Positions 35,331-44,269 of a stretch of 64,000 bases of DNA are shown here, in pieces. Below the pieces are notes generated by a model that was not told where the DNA came from, ran no database searches, and was given only the letters and a program-made list of their open reading frames with translations. Numbering within the stretch: the first letter of the stretch is position 1; each line of letters opens with the position of its first letter. A program made the position numbers and the translations under genes. The stretch comes from Sphingopyxis macrogoltabida. GTDB lineage: Bacteria; Pseudomonadota; Alphaproteobacteria; Sphingomonadales; Sphingomonadaceae. The DNA lies in NCBI RefSeq assembly GCF_001307295.1, contig NZ_CP012700.1, positions 1,491,001 through 1,555,000 on the forward strand. The letters are read 5' to 3'.

Positions 35331-36592
35331 CCGAGCTTGTCCTTCATCGCATAATAGAGCAGCCCGAGCGTCGCCAGCGGGCGCCGAAGCCATTTGCCGC
35401 CGGGGAAGGGCGTAGACGGCAGGTTCGCCAGCACGTCGAAACGCTCGGCGGTGCCCGCCATCGCTTCGGCGATCAGTTCGCCCGCCAGCGTGGTAATCAT
35501 TGCGCCATGGCCGGAAAAACCGTGGGCGTAAAAGACATTCCCGCGCCGTCCGATATGCGGCAGGCGGTTCATCGTCACCGCCACCGCGCCGCCCCAGCCA
35601 TAGTCGATCTTCGCATCGGCGATCTGCGGGAACACCTCTGCCATGAAAGGCCGGACGAACGCCGCGATGTCGCGGGGCGGGGTCTGCAAATAGCGTTCGC
35701 CGCCACCGAAAATCAGGCGCTTGTCGGCCGAAAGACGGAAATAGTTTAGCACGAAGCGGCTGTCGGCGACCGCGGCATCGCTCGGCAGCAGCGCCTCGGC
35801 GTTCGCCAGCGGTTCGGTCGCGATATTATAGTTCATGATCGGCACGGTGTAGCGGCCGAGATCGGGTTCGACGTCGCCGATCCAGCTGTCCGTGGCGTCG
35901 ATGACATAGTCGGCACTTATGGTGCCGCCGAGCGCCTCGACCGTTAGCCGATGGCCGGCTGCGATGCCGAGCGCGCGGCTGTCTTCCAGAATGACGACGC
36001 CCGCCGCGATGGCGGCCTTGCCGAGCCCCAGTGCGTAGTTGATCGGGTGAAAATGCCCACCCTGTGGATCGTAGACGCCGCCATGATAGAGCGGGCTCGC
36101 GATGTGGGCGGACATTTGGTCTTTGGCGACGATCGAGCTGTCGTACCCGAAGCGCGTTGCAAGATATTCCGCCTCGCGCCGCATCGCACCGAAGTCCTTT
36201 GGCGTCCACGCCGCCTCAAGATGGCCGGCTTTCAGGGCGCAGTCGATCCCGTGTTTATCGATCCGCGCCTTCACGCGGTTTTGGCGCCAGCAAAGATCGA
36301 AAAGTGCGTCGGCCCGGTCGCATCCGAACTCGCCTTCCAGTTCGGACGCGGTCCAGCGGAGGCCGGGAATCAATTGCCCGCCATTTCGCCCCGACGCGCC
36401 GAAAGCGATCTTTTCCTTCTCCAGGAGGATGACCGACAATCCGCGCTCCGCGCAGGCCAACGCGGCTGAAAGGCCAGTGAAACCTCCACCGATGACGGCA
36501 ACATCGCACCGCCGATCGCCATCGAGGCGCGGTTGCGGCGCCCAGCGGTGTGCGCTTCCGCCATAGTAGCTGAAGGTCAACGGATCGGTCAT
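35327..36592 (-). CDS. puuB: FAD-dependent oxidase, gamma-glutamylputrescine oxidase type
   Basis: 421 residues of the DAO family. The FAD-binding Rossmann motif is VAVIGGGFTGLSAALACAERG (about residues 31-51) with LLEKEKIAFGASGRNGGQL. The C-terminal GNVFYAHGFSGHGAMIT is typical of PuuB/OrdL enzymes, which oxidise gamma-glutamylputrescine to the aldehyde. The gene lies between copy 2 of puuA and the aminotransferase, in one operon. Confidence 0.88.
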   Translation of the reverse strand: MTDPLTFSYYGGSAHRWAPQPRLDGDRRCDVAVIGGGFTGLSAALACAERGLSVILLEKEKIAFGASGRNGGQLIPGLRWTASELEGEFGCDRADALFDLCWRQNRVKARIDKHGIDCALKAGHLEAAWTPKDFGAMRREAEYLATRFGYDSSIVAKDQMSAHIASPLYHGGVYDPQGGHFHPINYALGLGKAAIAAGVVILEDSRALGIAAGHRLTVEALGGTISADYVIDATDSWIGDVEPDLGRYTVPIMNYNIATEPLANAEALLPSDAAVADSRFVLNYFRLSADKRLIFGGGERYLQTPPRDIAAFVRPFMAEVFPQIADAKIDYGWGGAVAVTMNRLPHIGRRGNVFYAHGFSGHGAMITTLAGELIAEAMAGTAERFDVLANLPSTPFPGGKWLRRPLATLGLLYYAMKDKLG

Positions 36593-36605
36593 CGCGACGG
36601 TTGCG

Positions 36606-37952
36606 TCAGACCCGCATCAGCAGATGTTCGCGCTCCCAGCTCGACACCACGGACTGGTAGTTGAACAGCTCATAATCCTTCACCGCGAAGAAGATTTCGA
36701 AGAAATCGTCGCCCAGAAGATTGCGGACCTTCTTGCACGAGGCGAAGCGGTCGAGTGCCGCTTCCAGGGTCCGCGGCAGGGTGCGCGCGCGGTTATAGGC
36801 GCTGCCGGTGATCGGTTTCGGCGGCACCATCCGGTCGACCATCCCGATATAGCCGCAGACGAGCGACGCCGCGATCGCCAGATAGGGATTGCTGTCGGCG
36901 CCGGGCAGGCGGTTCTCGACGCGGCGGTTGTTCTTGTCCGACACCGGGATACGGAAACCGCACGAGCGGTTGTCAACGCCCCACTGGACGTTGATCGGCG
37001 CCGCGCTGTCGGGCCGCATACGCCGGAAACTGTTCACATTCGGCGCCCACATCGGCGAAATCTGGGGCATGAAGCGGATCAGCCCGGCGACATAGGAGCG
37101 GAAGGCGGCACTGTCGCGGCCGTTGGCAGTCGCGAACAGGTTGCGCCCGGTGTCGACATCGACAACCGACTGGTGGATGTGCATCGCGCTGCCCGGCTGG
37201 CCCGCCATCGGGTTCGCCATGAAGGTCGCATAGACGTCATGCTGTTTCGCGACGTTGCGCACGACGCGCTTGAACAGGAACACCTCGTCGGCGAGACGGA
37301 GCGGGTCGCCATGCTCGAAATTCACCTCGAGTTGTGCCGCGCCCATTTCGTGGATCATCGTGTCGATATCGAGCCCCATCAGCTCGCAATCGTCATAGAT
37401 ATGATCGATGATATCCTCATATTCGTTCATCGCCTCCAGCCCGTAAGGCTGGCTCGCGGACTCGCTGCGGCCCGAACGGCCGGTCGGCGGCGTCAGCGGA
37501 AAGTCGGGGTCGGCATTCTGCGAGACGAGGTAGAATTCGACCTCGGGCGCGATGATCGGTTTCCAGCCCTTTTCGGCATAGAGCGCGAGCACCTTTTTGA
37601 GGATGGTCCGCGGCGCGATGTCGACCTCGCTGCCGTCGCGGTTGTGAACGTCGGCAATCACGAAGGCCGTCGGCGACGTGAAACCGGGGGCGACGCAGAT
37701 CGTCGACGGGTCGGCGATCAGTATCTTGTCGGGATCCTTGTCCCAGATATCGTCGATATCCTCGGGATAGTGGCCGTCGATCGTGCAGATGAAGACGCTG
37801 CCCGGAATGCGCAGCGACTTGTCCTTCACCGATGACAGGAACTTCTTCGCCGGCAGCACCTTGCCGCGCTGGACCCCGTTGATGTCGGGGATGATACATT
37901 CGACTTCGTCGATCTTATGTTCGCTGATCCATTGTTCCAGATTGACTGACAT
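36606..37952 (-). CDS. puuA: Gamma-glutamylputrescine synthetase-like glutamine synthetase family protein (copy 2)
   Basis: 448 residues from ATG 37952 (MSVNLEQWISEHK), close to the usual PuuA length; the frame extends upstream without a better site. Motifs: ECIIPDINGVQRGKVLP, APEVEFYLVSQNADPDFPL, MIHEMGAAQLEVNFEHGDPL, NPMAGQPGSAMHIHQSVVD, NRLPGADSNPYLAIAAS. It is the first gene of the downstream cluster and the better PuuA candidate of the two. Confidence 0.9.
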   Translation of the reverse strand: MSVNLEQWISEHKIDEVECIIPDINGVQRGKVLPAKKFLSSVKDKSLRIPGSVFICTIDGHYPEDIDDIWDKDPDKILIADPSTICVAPGFTSPTAFVIADVHNRDGSEVDIAPRTILKKVLALYAEKGWKPIIAPEVEFYLVSQNADPDFPLTPPTGRSGRSESASQPYGLEAMNEYEDIIDHIYDDCELMGLDIDTMIHEMGAAQLEVNFEHGDPLRLADEVFLFKRVVRNVAKQHDVYATFMANPMAGQPGSAMHIHQSVVDVDTGRNLFATANGRDSAAFRSYVAGLIRFMPQISPMWAPNVNSFRRMRPDSAAPINVQWGVDNRSCGFRIPVSDKNNRRVENRLPGADSNPYLAIAASLVCGYIGMVDRMVPPKPITGSAYNRARTLPRTLEAALDRFASCKKVRNLLGDDFFEIFFAVKDYELFNYQSVVSSWEREHLLMRV

Positions 37953-38167
37953 GTGCCCCCGATTGGGCGCAGAGACACGCCCGCTTGTGCAGGTGCAGCC
38001 TATCGTGAAGTTCGACGCAGCGCCAGAGGGGGCCGCCATCCGGGCATCGAGGGCATGATTTGATGCTGGATTCTTTGCTTTGCGCGACGGGCGACATCAT
38101 GGCGCTGCTCGACGCCGCTTTGAGCGAGCCGATCGACCGACCGGCGCGCGTCAGGCCCGGCTGGCAA

Positions 38168-38380
38168 TCAGGCGGCGTCGGCCGCTGCCTGCGCCTTTGC
38201 GGCCGCGGCGGCGACTTGCCGCGCGCGCGTCGCTTCGGTCAGGATCAGCTTGTCGGCCATGGTCCGCCAAGCCTGCGCCGCGCGCAAATTTCGGTCGCGG
38301 ACTTGCGTCAGCGCGGTTTCCGCGGCTTCGGCTGCGCATTTCTCGGCCTGAGCCATATAGAAATCGCTGGTGGCGGACAT
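38168..38380 (-). CDS. Small Ala-rich conserved hypothetical protein
   Basis: 70 residues, helical, acidic-to-basic and Ala-rich: MSATSDFYMAQAEKCAAEAAETALTQVRDRNLRAAQAWRTMADKLI. AAGGAGA precedes the ATG at the right spacing. No signal peptide or membrane segment. Function unknown. Confidence 0.65.
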   Translation of the reverse strand: MSATSDFYMAQAEKCAAEAAETALTQVRDRNLRAAQAWRTMADKLILTEATRARQVAAAAAKAQAAADAA

Positions 38381-38611
38381 GGCGGCTCTCCTTGATGGGA
38401 TCGGGGTAAGTGTCTGGTAAGATTTCTGTATTCAGTCGATCATTTCGGCGATCAGGCGGCGTAGCTCGTGCCGCGACAGGGTCGGCGATCGCCGATCCGA
38501 TTTTGGTACCTGGGGCCCCGCCAGGGCCGGTCGGTGAAGGGGAGAAGAAAACGCGTTCAAATTGAAAATCATAATGTCCTGAAGTCTGTTTATATCGAAT
38601 TATTTGCAAAA

Positions 38612-38875
38612 TCAGCGCTGGGCGCCCTTGCGCGGCCCGCTGCCGGCAGGGCCGGCGCCGCGATCGCGATAGACGATCCGGCCCTTGGTCAGATCGTAGG
38701 GCGTCATTTCGACGCGTACGGTGTCGCCCACGACCGACCGGATGCGGAAACGCCGCATCCGGCCAGCCGTGTAAGCGATGATACGATGGTCATTCTCCAG
38801 CAGGACGCCGAAGCGTCCGTCGGGGAGAATCTCATCGATCTGGCCGTCGAGGGTTAATAGTTCCTCTTTTGCCAA
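38612..38875 (-). CDS. infA: Translation initiation factor IF-1
   Basis: 87 residues with the S1/OB-fold: [61 protein letters not shown] short Gly/Pro/Arg-rich tail ([15 protein letters not shown]) extends beyond the usual 72 residues. IF-1 binds the ribosomal A site during initiation. It follows cspA after 3 bases. Confidence 0.95.
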   Translation of the reverse strand: MAKEELLTLDGQIDEILPDGRFGVLLENDHRIIAYTAGRMRRFRIRSVVGDTVRVEMTPYDLTKGRIVYRDRGAGPAGSGPRKGAQR

Positions 38876-38878
38876 GGA

Positions 38879-39085
38879 TCAGGCCGACTGGAGATTGACA
38901 GCCGAGGTCTTGCCGCGGTTGTCGGTCTCCAGTTCGTAGGAGACGCGCTGATCCTTGTTCAGCGTGCCCATCCCGGCGCGTTCGACGGCGGTGATGTGGA
39001 CGAAGCTGTCGCCCGAACCATCCTCGTTGGCGATGAAGCCATAGCCTTTTTCGGTATTGAAGAATTTTACGGTGCCGATCGGCAT
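38879..39085 (-). CDS. cspA: Cold-shock domain protein
   Basis: 68 residues: GTVKFFNTEKGYGFIANEDGSGDSFVHITAVE, with both RNA-binding motifs (KGYGFI and SFVHI). The family acts as RNA chaperones. AGGAACGA precedes the ATG, and a leader of about 190 bases precedes the gene. It is cotranscribed with infA. Confidence 0.95.
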   Translation of the reverse strand: MPIGTVKFFNTEKGYGFIANEDGSGDSFVHITAVERAGMGTLNKDQRVSYELETDNRGKTSAVNLQSA

Positions 39086-39274
39086 GGGGTCGTTCCTTTC
39101 ACGGAATCGGAGTTACCGCCGGCTCATGCCGACGGCGCCAAGTAGCGTGAAGAAGGAAGTGTCCGCCGAAAGGCAAAAAAATCCGTCGCAGGCGACGATA
39201 GCGACGGCAAGATGGGCCCTAATATCCGAAAAGTCAAGGATATGAGCGGAAACGGGCTTTTTGATCTACCGAAT

Positions 39275-40507
39275 TCAACTTTGCGCGACCAACGGAAAGG
39301 TCACCGAAACCCGCGTGCCGTGGCCGACTTCGCTATGAATGTCGAGCTGTCCTTGATGCCGCTCGCTGATATGCTTGACGATGGCGAGGCCGAGGCCGGT
39401 ACCGCCGACCGAGCGGCTGCGCGCCTCGTCGACGCGGTAGAAGCGCTCGGTCAGGCGGGGCAGGTGATCGGGAGCGATGCCGTCGCCTTCGTCGCTGACC
39501 GACAAGCGGACGCGCCGTCCCTCGCGGATCAGTTCGACCGTCACCGGGGTTCCTCCACGGCCATATTTCATCGCGTTCGAAATGATGTTGTGCGCGAGTT
39601 GGCCGAGCTGCGCGCCGTCGCCGAGCATCGGCTGACTGTCGTCCCCGACATTGGCGACGATATCCCTGGCGCGCGCCTGTTCGCTGTCGCGAAGCTGGGC
39701 GATCGTCGTTTTGACGATGGCGGCAAGATCGACCGGGGTTGTCGGCCGGCGAAAGCGGTCGGCTTCGACGCGCGATATCGACAGGAGGTCGATGACGAGC
39801 TGCTGCATACGGCCCGCCTCGCGCTGGATGATCGACAGGAAGCGGCCGCGGGTCGGACGGTCGGCGTCGCCGTTCATATCCTGCAGCGTTTCGACATAGC
39901 CGAGGATCGCGGCGAGCGGGGTACGCAGCTCGTGGCTCGCATTGGCGACGAAGTCCGAGCGCATGCGGTCGGCGGCGTCGATCGCCGTACGGTCGGCCAG
40001 AAAGATGATGCTCTCGTTGCCCGAGAGGGTGGCGATCCGCATCGTCCAGCGCTGGCCGGGGCGCGGGAAGTCGACGAGGTTGATCGTTTCGAGCGGCGCA
40101 TCGCCATCGATCCGCGACAGCCATTCGGTGGCGGCGGGGTGACGGATCGCCGTGCGGATATCGGCGCCGACGATATGCCGGCCGAGCAGCCGGACCGCGG
40201 CGTCGTTGGCGATGGTGACGATATTGTCGGCGATGCCCAGCAAGGGCTCCTTTTCCTGATCGACCCACAGTGCGAAATCGGGATGACGCAGCAGCGACGG
40301 CGGCGGCAGGTCGGCCGGTGGCGCGGCGCCGCCCTGCGGATCGGGGAGAGGCGTGGGCACGGCGCCGTGGACGATCGCTGCGCCGACGAGCCCTGCGACG
40401 GTCAATATGGCGATTGCCAGCGCGTCGCCGCCCGCCAGCGCCGCAAAAATCGCCGCGACGGCAACCAGCGTCAACGCGATGATCAGGCTGGAAAGTCGGT
40501 CGAGCAT
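39275..40507 (-). CDS. PhoR-like sensor histidine kinase
   Basis: 410 residues: two N-terminal membrane helices (LIIALTLVAVAAIFAALAG and ALAIAILTVAGLVGAAIV), a PAS-like domain (about 85-170), HisKA with FVANASHELRTPLAAILG (phospho-His about 192), and HATPase_c with NIISNAMKYGRGG (N box), DEGDGIAPDHLPRLTERFYRVD (G1/F) and GTGLGLAIVKHI (G2). The layout matches PhoR. No response regulator gene is next to it, so the partner and signal are not decided by context. Confidence 0.88.
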   Translation of the reverse strand: MLDRLSSLIIALTLVAVAAIFAALAGGDALAIAILTVAGLVGAAIVHGAVPTPLPDPQGGAAPPADLPPPSLLRHPDFALWVDQEKEPLLGIADNIVTIANDAAVRLLGRHIVGADIRTAIRHPAATEWLSRIDGDAPLETINLVDFPRPGQRWTMRIATLSGNESIIFLADRTAIDAADRMRSDFVANASHELRTPLAAILGYVETLQDMNGDADRPTRGRFLSIIQREAGRMQQLVIDLLSISRVEADRFRRPTTPVDLAAIVKTTIAQLRDSEQARARDIVANVGDDSQPMLGDGAQLGQLAHNIISNAMKYGRGGTPVTVELIREGRRVRLSVSDEGDGIAPDHLPRLTERFYRVDEARSRSVGGTGLGLAIVKHISERHQGQLDIHSEVGHGTRVSVTFPLVAQS

Positions 40508-40656
40508 CGTGGCTCGCCTCGCACGAAGCAGCCCGATAGTGCAAGGCCGTTCGCGCTCGTTAACGCTTGGCGGGCGAATGTCCCAAAGCGGGATGTGCGG
40601 TGCGCGAGCATGGTCTTTTGCTTTTCCTTAGCAGATCGATGGTCTAAGCGATTGCC

Positions 40657-41073
40657 ATGGAAAACAGCGATATCCCGGCCGAAAACACGCCCGCGGGCAG
40701 CGATGAAGCCGTGCCCTCGCGGCGCAGGATGCTGGCGCTTGGCGCCGTGGGCGTCTCGGCCGCGCTGACGATCCGCCCGGCCTTTGCCCAGACGGCGGTT
40801 TCGGTGATGAACTGCCAGATCCCGGTTCCGCCGCCGACGGCCGCCGGCCAGTATATCGACACCAACGGCAAGCTCGTTCCGCCGGGCACCAAGGGCGCCT
40901 TCCCGGGGGCGGTGCGGCCGTTCACCGGTGAGGAAGTGAAGCGGGCGTTTCAGGGGCAAAATTTGCCCGGCACAACTTACAACCAGTCGCAGGCCTATCT
41001 GAAATATATCCGGCGCTTGCAGGCGGGGCAGAGCGGCTTTACCTGTTACGCATCGATCCAGATGCCGCGCTGA
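40657..41073 (+). CDS. Small Tat-exported hypothetical protein
   Basis: 138 residues with a twin-arginine signal (SRRRMLALGAVGVSAALTIRPAFAQ, cleavage about residue 45). The mature part has two cysteines (MNCQIPVPPP and GFTCYASI) and is rich in Gly and Pro. Tat genes lie elsewhere in this window. Function unknown. It is divergent from the histidine kinase, with about 150 bases between. Confidence 0.75.
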   Translation: MENSDIPAENTPAGSDEAVPSRRRMLALGAVGVSAALTIRPAFAQTAVSVMNCQIPVPPPTAAGQYIDTNGKLVPPGTKGAFPGAVRPFTGEEVKRAFQGQNLPGTTYNQSQAYLKYIRRLQAGQSGFTCYASIQMPR

Positions 41074-41120
41074 TCATTCCCCTTCGGGCGATGACGGCAT
41101 CGCCAGACGAAGGGACATGT

Positions 41121-42122
41121 GTGAAACTAGCTTCGCTCAAAGCCGGTCGCGACGGGCGGCTTGTCGTCGTGTCCGATGATCTCGCCTGGTACACCGACGC
41201 CGGCCAGATCGCCGCAACGATGCAATATGCACTCGACAACTGGGCCTATGCGGCGCCCCGCCTCGCGGCGCTTGCCGAAGATCTCAACCATGACGCGATC
41301 CCGAAGGAGCGCTTTCACGAGCGCGACGCGGCATCGCCGCTTCCGCGCGCTTATCAGTGGGCGGACGGCAGCGCCTATGTGAACCATGTCGCGCTGGTGC
41401 GGCAGGCGCGCGGCGCCGAAATGCCCGACAGCTTCTGGCACGACCCGCTGATGTATCAGGGCGGCAGCGATGCCTTCCTGGCGCCGCGCGACCCGATCCC
41501 GCTTGGCGATCCGGCGTGGGGCTGCGACATGGAGGCCGAAGTGGTGGTCGTCACTGGCGACGTTCCGGCTGGTGTCGATCCCGAAACCGCACGCCAGCAT
41601 ATCCTGCTCGTCGGACTGACCAACGATGTGTCGCTGCGCGGCTTGATCCCGGCGGAACTCGCCAAGGGTTTCGGCTTTTTCCAGTCGAAGCCGTCGAGCG
41701 CGATGTCGCCGGTGTTCGTGACCCCCGACGCGCTTGGCGAGCGCTGGAAGGATGGCAAGCTTCACGGGACGCTGTGCGTCGACCTCAACGGCGAGCCGCT
41801 CGGCCGTGCCGATGCGGGGGTCGATATGACGTTCGATTTCGGCGCGCTGATCGCGCATGCCGCAAAGACGCGCGATCTGGGCGCCGGAACGATCATCGGG
41901 TCGGGCACGGTGTCGAACCGCGGTGCCGACGGCGGTCCCGGCAAGTCGATTGCCGATGGCGGGCTAGGCTATAGCTGTCTCGCCGAAGTGCGGACGGTCG
42001 AGACGATCCTGCAGGGCGAAGCGCGGACGCCGTTCATGCAAAAGGGCGATACCGTCCGCATCTGGATGGACGACGACCGTCACCACAGCATCTTCGGCGC
42101 CATCGAACAGCAGGTCGGCTGA
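41121..42122 (+). CDS. Fumarylacetoacetate hydrolase family protein
   Basis: 333 residues from GTG 41121, with AAGGGA at good spacing; a 10-residue longer frame begins at 41091. FAH fold: QWADGSAYVNHVALVRQARGAEMP, GCDMEAEVVVVTGDVP (metal-binding Glu), GLTNDVSLRGLIP, FGALIAHAAKTRDLGAGTIIGSGTVSN. The family includes fumarylacetoacetase and other beta-diketone hydrolases; the length and pattern resemble fumarylacetoacetate hydrolase-like proteins found with aromatic catabolism genes, but none are here. Confidence 0.85.
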   Translation: MKLASLKAGRDGRLVVVSDDLAWYTDAGQIAATMQYALDNWAYAAPRLAALAEDLNHDAIPKERFHERDAASPLPRAYQWADGSAYVNHVALVRQARGAEMPDSFWHDPLMYQGGSDAFLAPRDPIPLGDPAWGCDMEAEVVVVTGDVPAGVDPETARQHILLVGLTNDVSLRGLIPAELAKGFGFFQSKPSSAMSPVFVTPDALGERWKDGKLHGTLCVDLNGEPLGRADAGVDMTFDFGALIAHAAKTRDLGAGTIIGSGTVSNRGADGGPGKSIADGGLGYSCLAEVRTVETILQGEARTPFMQKGDTVRIWMDDDRHHSIFGAIEQQVG

Positions 42123-42123
42123 A

Positions 42124-42153
42124 CAAAAAAAGGGGCGGGATTGCTCCCGCCCC
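42124..42153. terminator. Bidirectional terminator between convergent genes
   Basis: Hairpin GGGGCGGGA (42132-42140), loop TTGC, TCCCGCCCC (42145-42153). The A7 run at its left becomes a U-run for the minus-strand tadC transcript; on the plus strand it is followed only by CTCTCC. It separates the FAH gene from the tad cluster. Confidence 0.85.
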
Positions 42154-42174
42154 TCTCCGGTTGGTTTTGGTTGA

Positions 42175-43218
42175 TCAGCCGCCGCCGCCGAATTTCCCGC
42201 CCGACATCGCGTCGCTCAGCGAGCAGGCTGCCGGGCCGAGAATGACGACGAACAGCGTCGGCAGGATGAACAGGATCAGCGGAACGGTCATGATGGCGGG
42301 GAGACGCGCGGCCTTTTCCTCGGCGCGCATCATGCGTTCGTTACGGAATTCCGCCGACAGGACGCGCAGGGCGCTGGCGAGCGGCGTACCATATTTCTCG
42401 GTCTGGATCATCGTCGTGACGACGCCCTTCACCGATTCAAGATTGACGCGATAGGCGAGATTCTCGAACGCCTGTCGACGCTCGGTCAGAAAGCCGAGTT
42501 CGATCGAGGTAAGCGCAAACTCCTCACCCAGTTCGGGATAAGCGCGTCCGAGTTCTTTCGATACGCGTGAAAAGGCGGAGTCGACGGTCAGACCGGCTTC
42601 GGCGCAGATGACGAGCAGGTCGAGCGCGTCGGGAAGGCCCTTGCGGATCGCGTCGGTGCGCTTGGTGCGCTTGTTGTCGACGAACAGATCGGGCGCCTTG
42701 TAGCCGAGCAGCAATGCCCCCATCACGCCGGCGGCGCTTTTGAAGGGCGTCAGATCGGGCCACATTTCGACGCCATAGATCAGGAAGGCCGCAAGGCCGC
42801 CGAATACGATCGGCAGGACAAGGCGTCCGAAAATGACGGTGACTGCGAGGTCCTTCGACCGGATGCCGGCCTGCGCCAGCTTCTGCTGCACATCCTTGAT
42901 CTGCTCGTCCTGCAGCACCTGCAGCTTGCCGAGGAAGGTGCGCATCTTGTCCGCGGTCTGATTCTTGCGAACCAGCCGCGCGCGGCGCTTCGTCGTCGAT
43001 GCGGTGACGCCGGCCTTGAGTTGTTCACGGCGATCGTTGAGCGCCTTGACGCGCTTCGCCATCGGATCGCGGACCGTCATCGCGCCATAGATCGCGACGA
43101 TTACGGCGAACACGCCGACCGCGGCGAGCAGCGTCGAGGCCCAGATGACATCGACGCCCAGCAGGGTCGGGCCGCGCTGGGCACCGGTGAAGGCGGTGAG
43201 GAGAAGGCTGCTGTTCAT
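42175..43218 (-). CDS. tadC: TadC-type inner-membrane pilus assembly protein
   Basis: 347 residues of the type II secretion F (T2SF) family with an N-terminal helix and two or three C-terminal helices. The T2SF domain is GLPDALDLLVICAEAGLTVDSAFSRVSKEL...RRQAFENLAYRVNLESVKGVVTTMIQTEKYGTPLASALRVLSAE. It forms the inner-membrane platform with TadB. Last gene of this Tad operon. Confidence 0.92.
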   Translation of the reverse strand: MNSSLLLTAFTGAQRGPTLLGVDVIWASTLLAAVGVFAVIVAIYGAMTVRDPMAKRVKALNDRREQLKAGVTASTTKRRARLVRKNQTADKMRTFLGKLQVLQDEQIKDVQQKLAQAGIRSKDLAVTVIFGRLVLPIVFGGLAAFLIYGVEMWPDLTPFKSAAGVMGALLLGYKAPDLFVDNKRTKRTDAIRKGLPDALDLLVICAEAGLTVDSAFSRVSKELGRAYPELGEEFALTSIELGFLTERRQAFENLAYRVNLESVKGVVTTMIQTEKYGTPLASALRVLSAEFRNERMMRAEEKAARLPAIMTVPLILFILPTLFVVILGPAACSLSDAMSGGKFGGGG

Positions 43219-43231
43219 CTTGTATGCCTCC

Positions 43232-44203
43232 TCAGATTTCGAAGTTGATCATTTTGGCCATGATGAACACCCCGATGCTCATCCACACGAGCCCCCCGAG
43301 ACCGGCGATCATCAGACGCGGTTCGAAAAAGAAGCCCTGGAGATATTCGGGGTTCATCATCCACACGATGCCAAAGACGAAGAAGGGCAGCGAACCGACG
43401 ATATAGGCCGATGCCTTCGCTTCCGACGACATGGCCCGGATCTTCAGCTTCATCTGCGCGCGCTTGCGCAGCACGTCCGACAGATTGGCCAGCGTTTCGG
43501 CAAGGTTGCCGCCCGTTTCGCGCTGGATCGCGATGGTGATGCAGAAAAACTGGAACTCGGGGGTTCCCAGCATGTCCGCCGATTCCTGCAGCGCGGCCTC
43601 CATGGTGTTGCCGATGCGGATGCGCTCGATCACGCCCTTGAATTCCTCGCCGACGGGACCCGGGAGTTCCTGGCTGACGACCTGGAAGGTTTCGGTGACC
43701 GGCAGGCCGGATTTCAGGCCGCGGACGAGCAGGTCGATCGCATCGGGAAAACGCGCGTTAAACTGTTTCAGACGCTTGTTGATCAGCCGGCCGACGATCA
43801 TATAGGGAAGGCCCAGCCCCGCCAGCAGCCCGATCATGGCGGCCAGCAGCGGCGGCGAACGAAAAACAAGCAGCATGCCAGTCACGATCACGAACGCGGC
43901 CATCGAACCGAGCATGTACTGGCTGACGGTCCAGCCCTTGCCGGTGCGGCGCAGCCGCAATTCCATCTGCTCGCGGCGCGGCATCAGGCTGGAGATGTTT
44001 GCATTTCCTTGCCCGCCGGCCGCCTGAATGGTCTTGCGCATCTGCGCTGCGACGACCGCCTCGGTCGAGTTGGCGTGCCGGTCCTTGACCATCGACAGGC
44101 GCCGCGACTTCGCTTTGCCGACCGACGGGCCGCCGAGCAGGATGACCAGCACGGCAAAAGCCAGGAAGGCGGCGGCGATGATGAGGATGACTGACAGGTT
44201 CAT
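43232..44203 (-). CDS. tadB: TadB-type inner-membrane pilus assembly protein
   Basis: 323 residues, T2SF family: RFPDAIDLLVRGLKSGLPVTETFQVVSQELPGPVGEEF...ESADMLGTPEFQFFCITIAIQRETGGNLAETLANLSDVLRKR, with four membrane segments. It pairs with TadC. The cpaF/tadA ATPase gene that usually precedes it is missing; only 66 bases separate it from cpaE. Confidence 0.92.
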   Translation of the reverse strand: MNLSVILIIAAAFLAFAVLVILLGGPSVGKAKSRRLSMVKDRHANSTEAVVAAQMRKTIQAAGGQGNANISSLMPRREQMELRLRRTGKGWTVSQYMLGSMAAFVIVTGMLLVFRSPPLLAAMIGLLAGLGLPYMIVGRLINKRLKQFNARFPDAIDLLVRGLKSGLPVTETFQVVSQELPGPVGEEFKGVIERIRIGNTMEAALQESADMLGTPEFQFFCITIAIQRETGGNLAETLANLSDVLRKRAQMKLKIRAMSSEAKASAYIVGSLPFFVFGIVWMMNPEYLQGFFFEPRLMIAGLGGLVWMSIGVFIMAKMINFEI

Positions 44204-44269
44204 GGTCTGACTTTGTCCGCTTCGGTCAACGGGGCAAGGCCGGCCAGCGAGCGCCGGCCGGCATCGTCC

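Noticed and set aside
36624..37835. 403-codon plus-strand frame opposite the second puuA
   Set aside because: Antisense shadow of a conserved glutamine synthetase-family gene.
39212..40768. 518-codon plus-strand frame opposite the histidine kinase
   Set aside because: Antisense shadow of the kinase, whose HisKA and HATPase motifs are intact.
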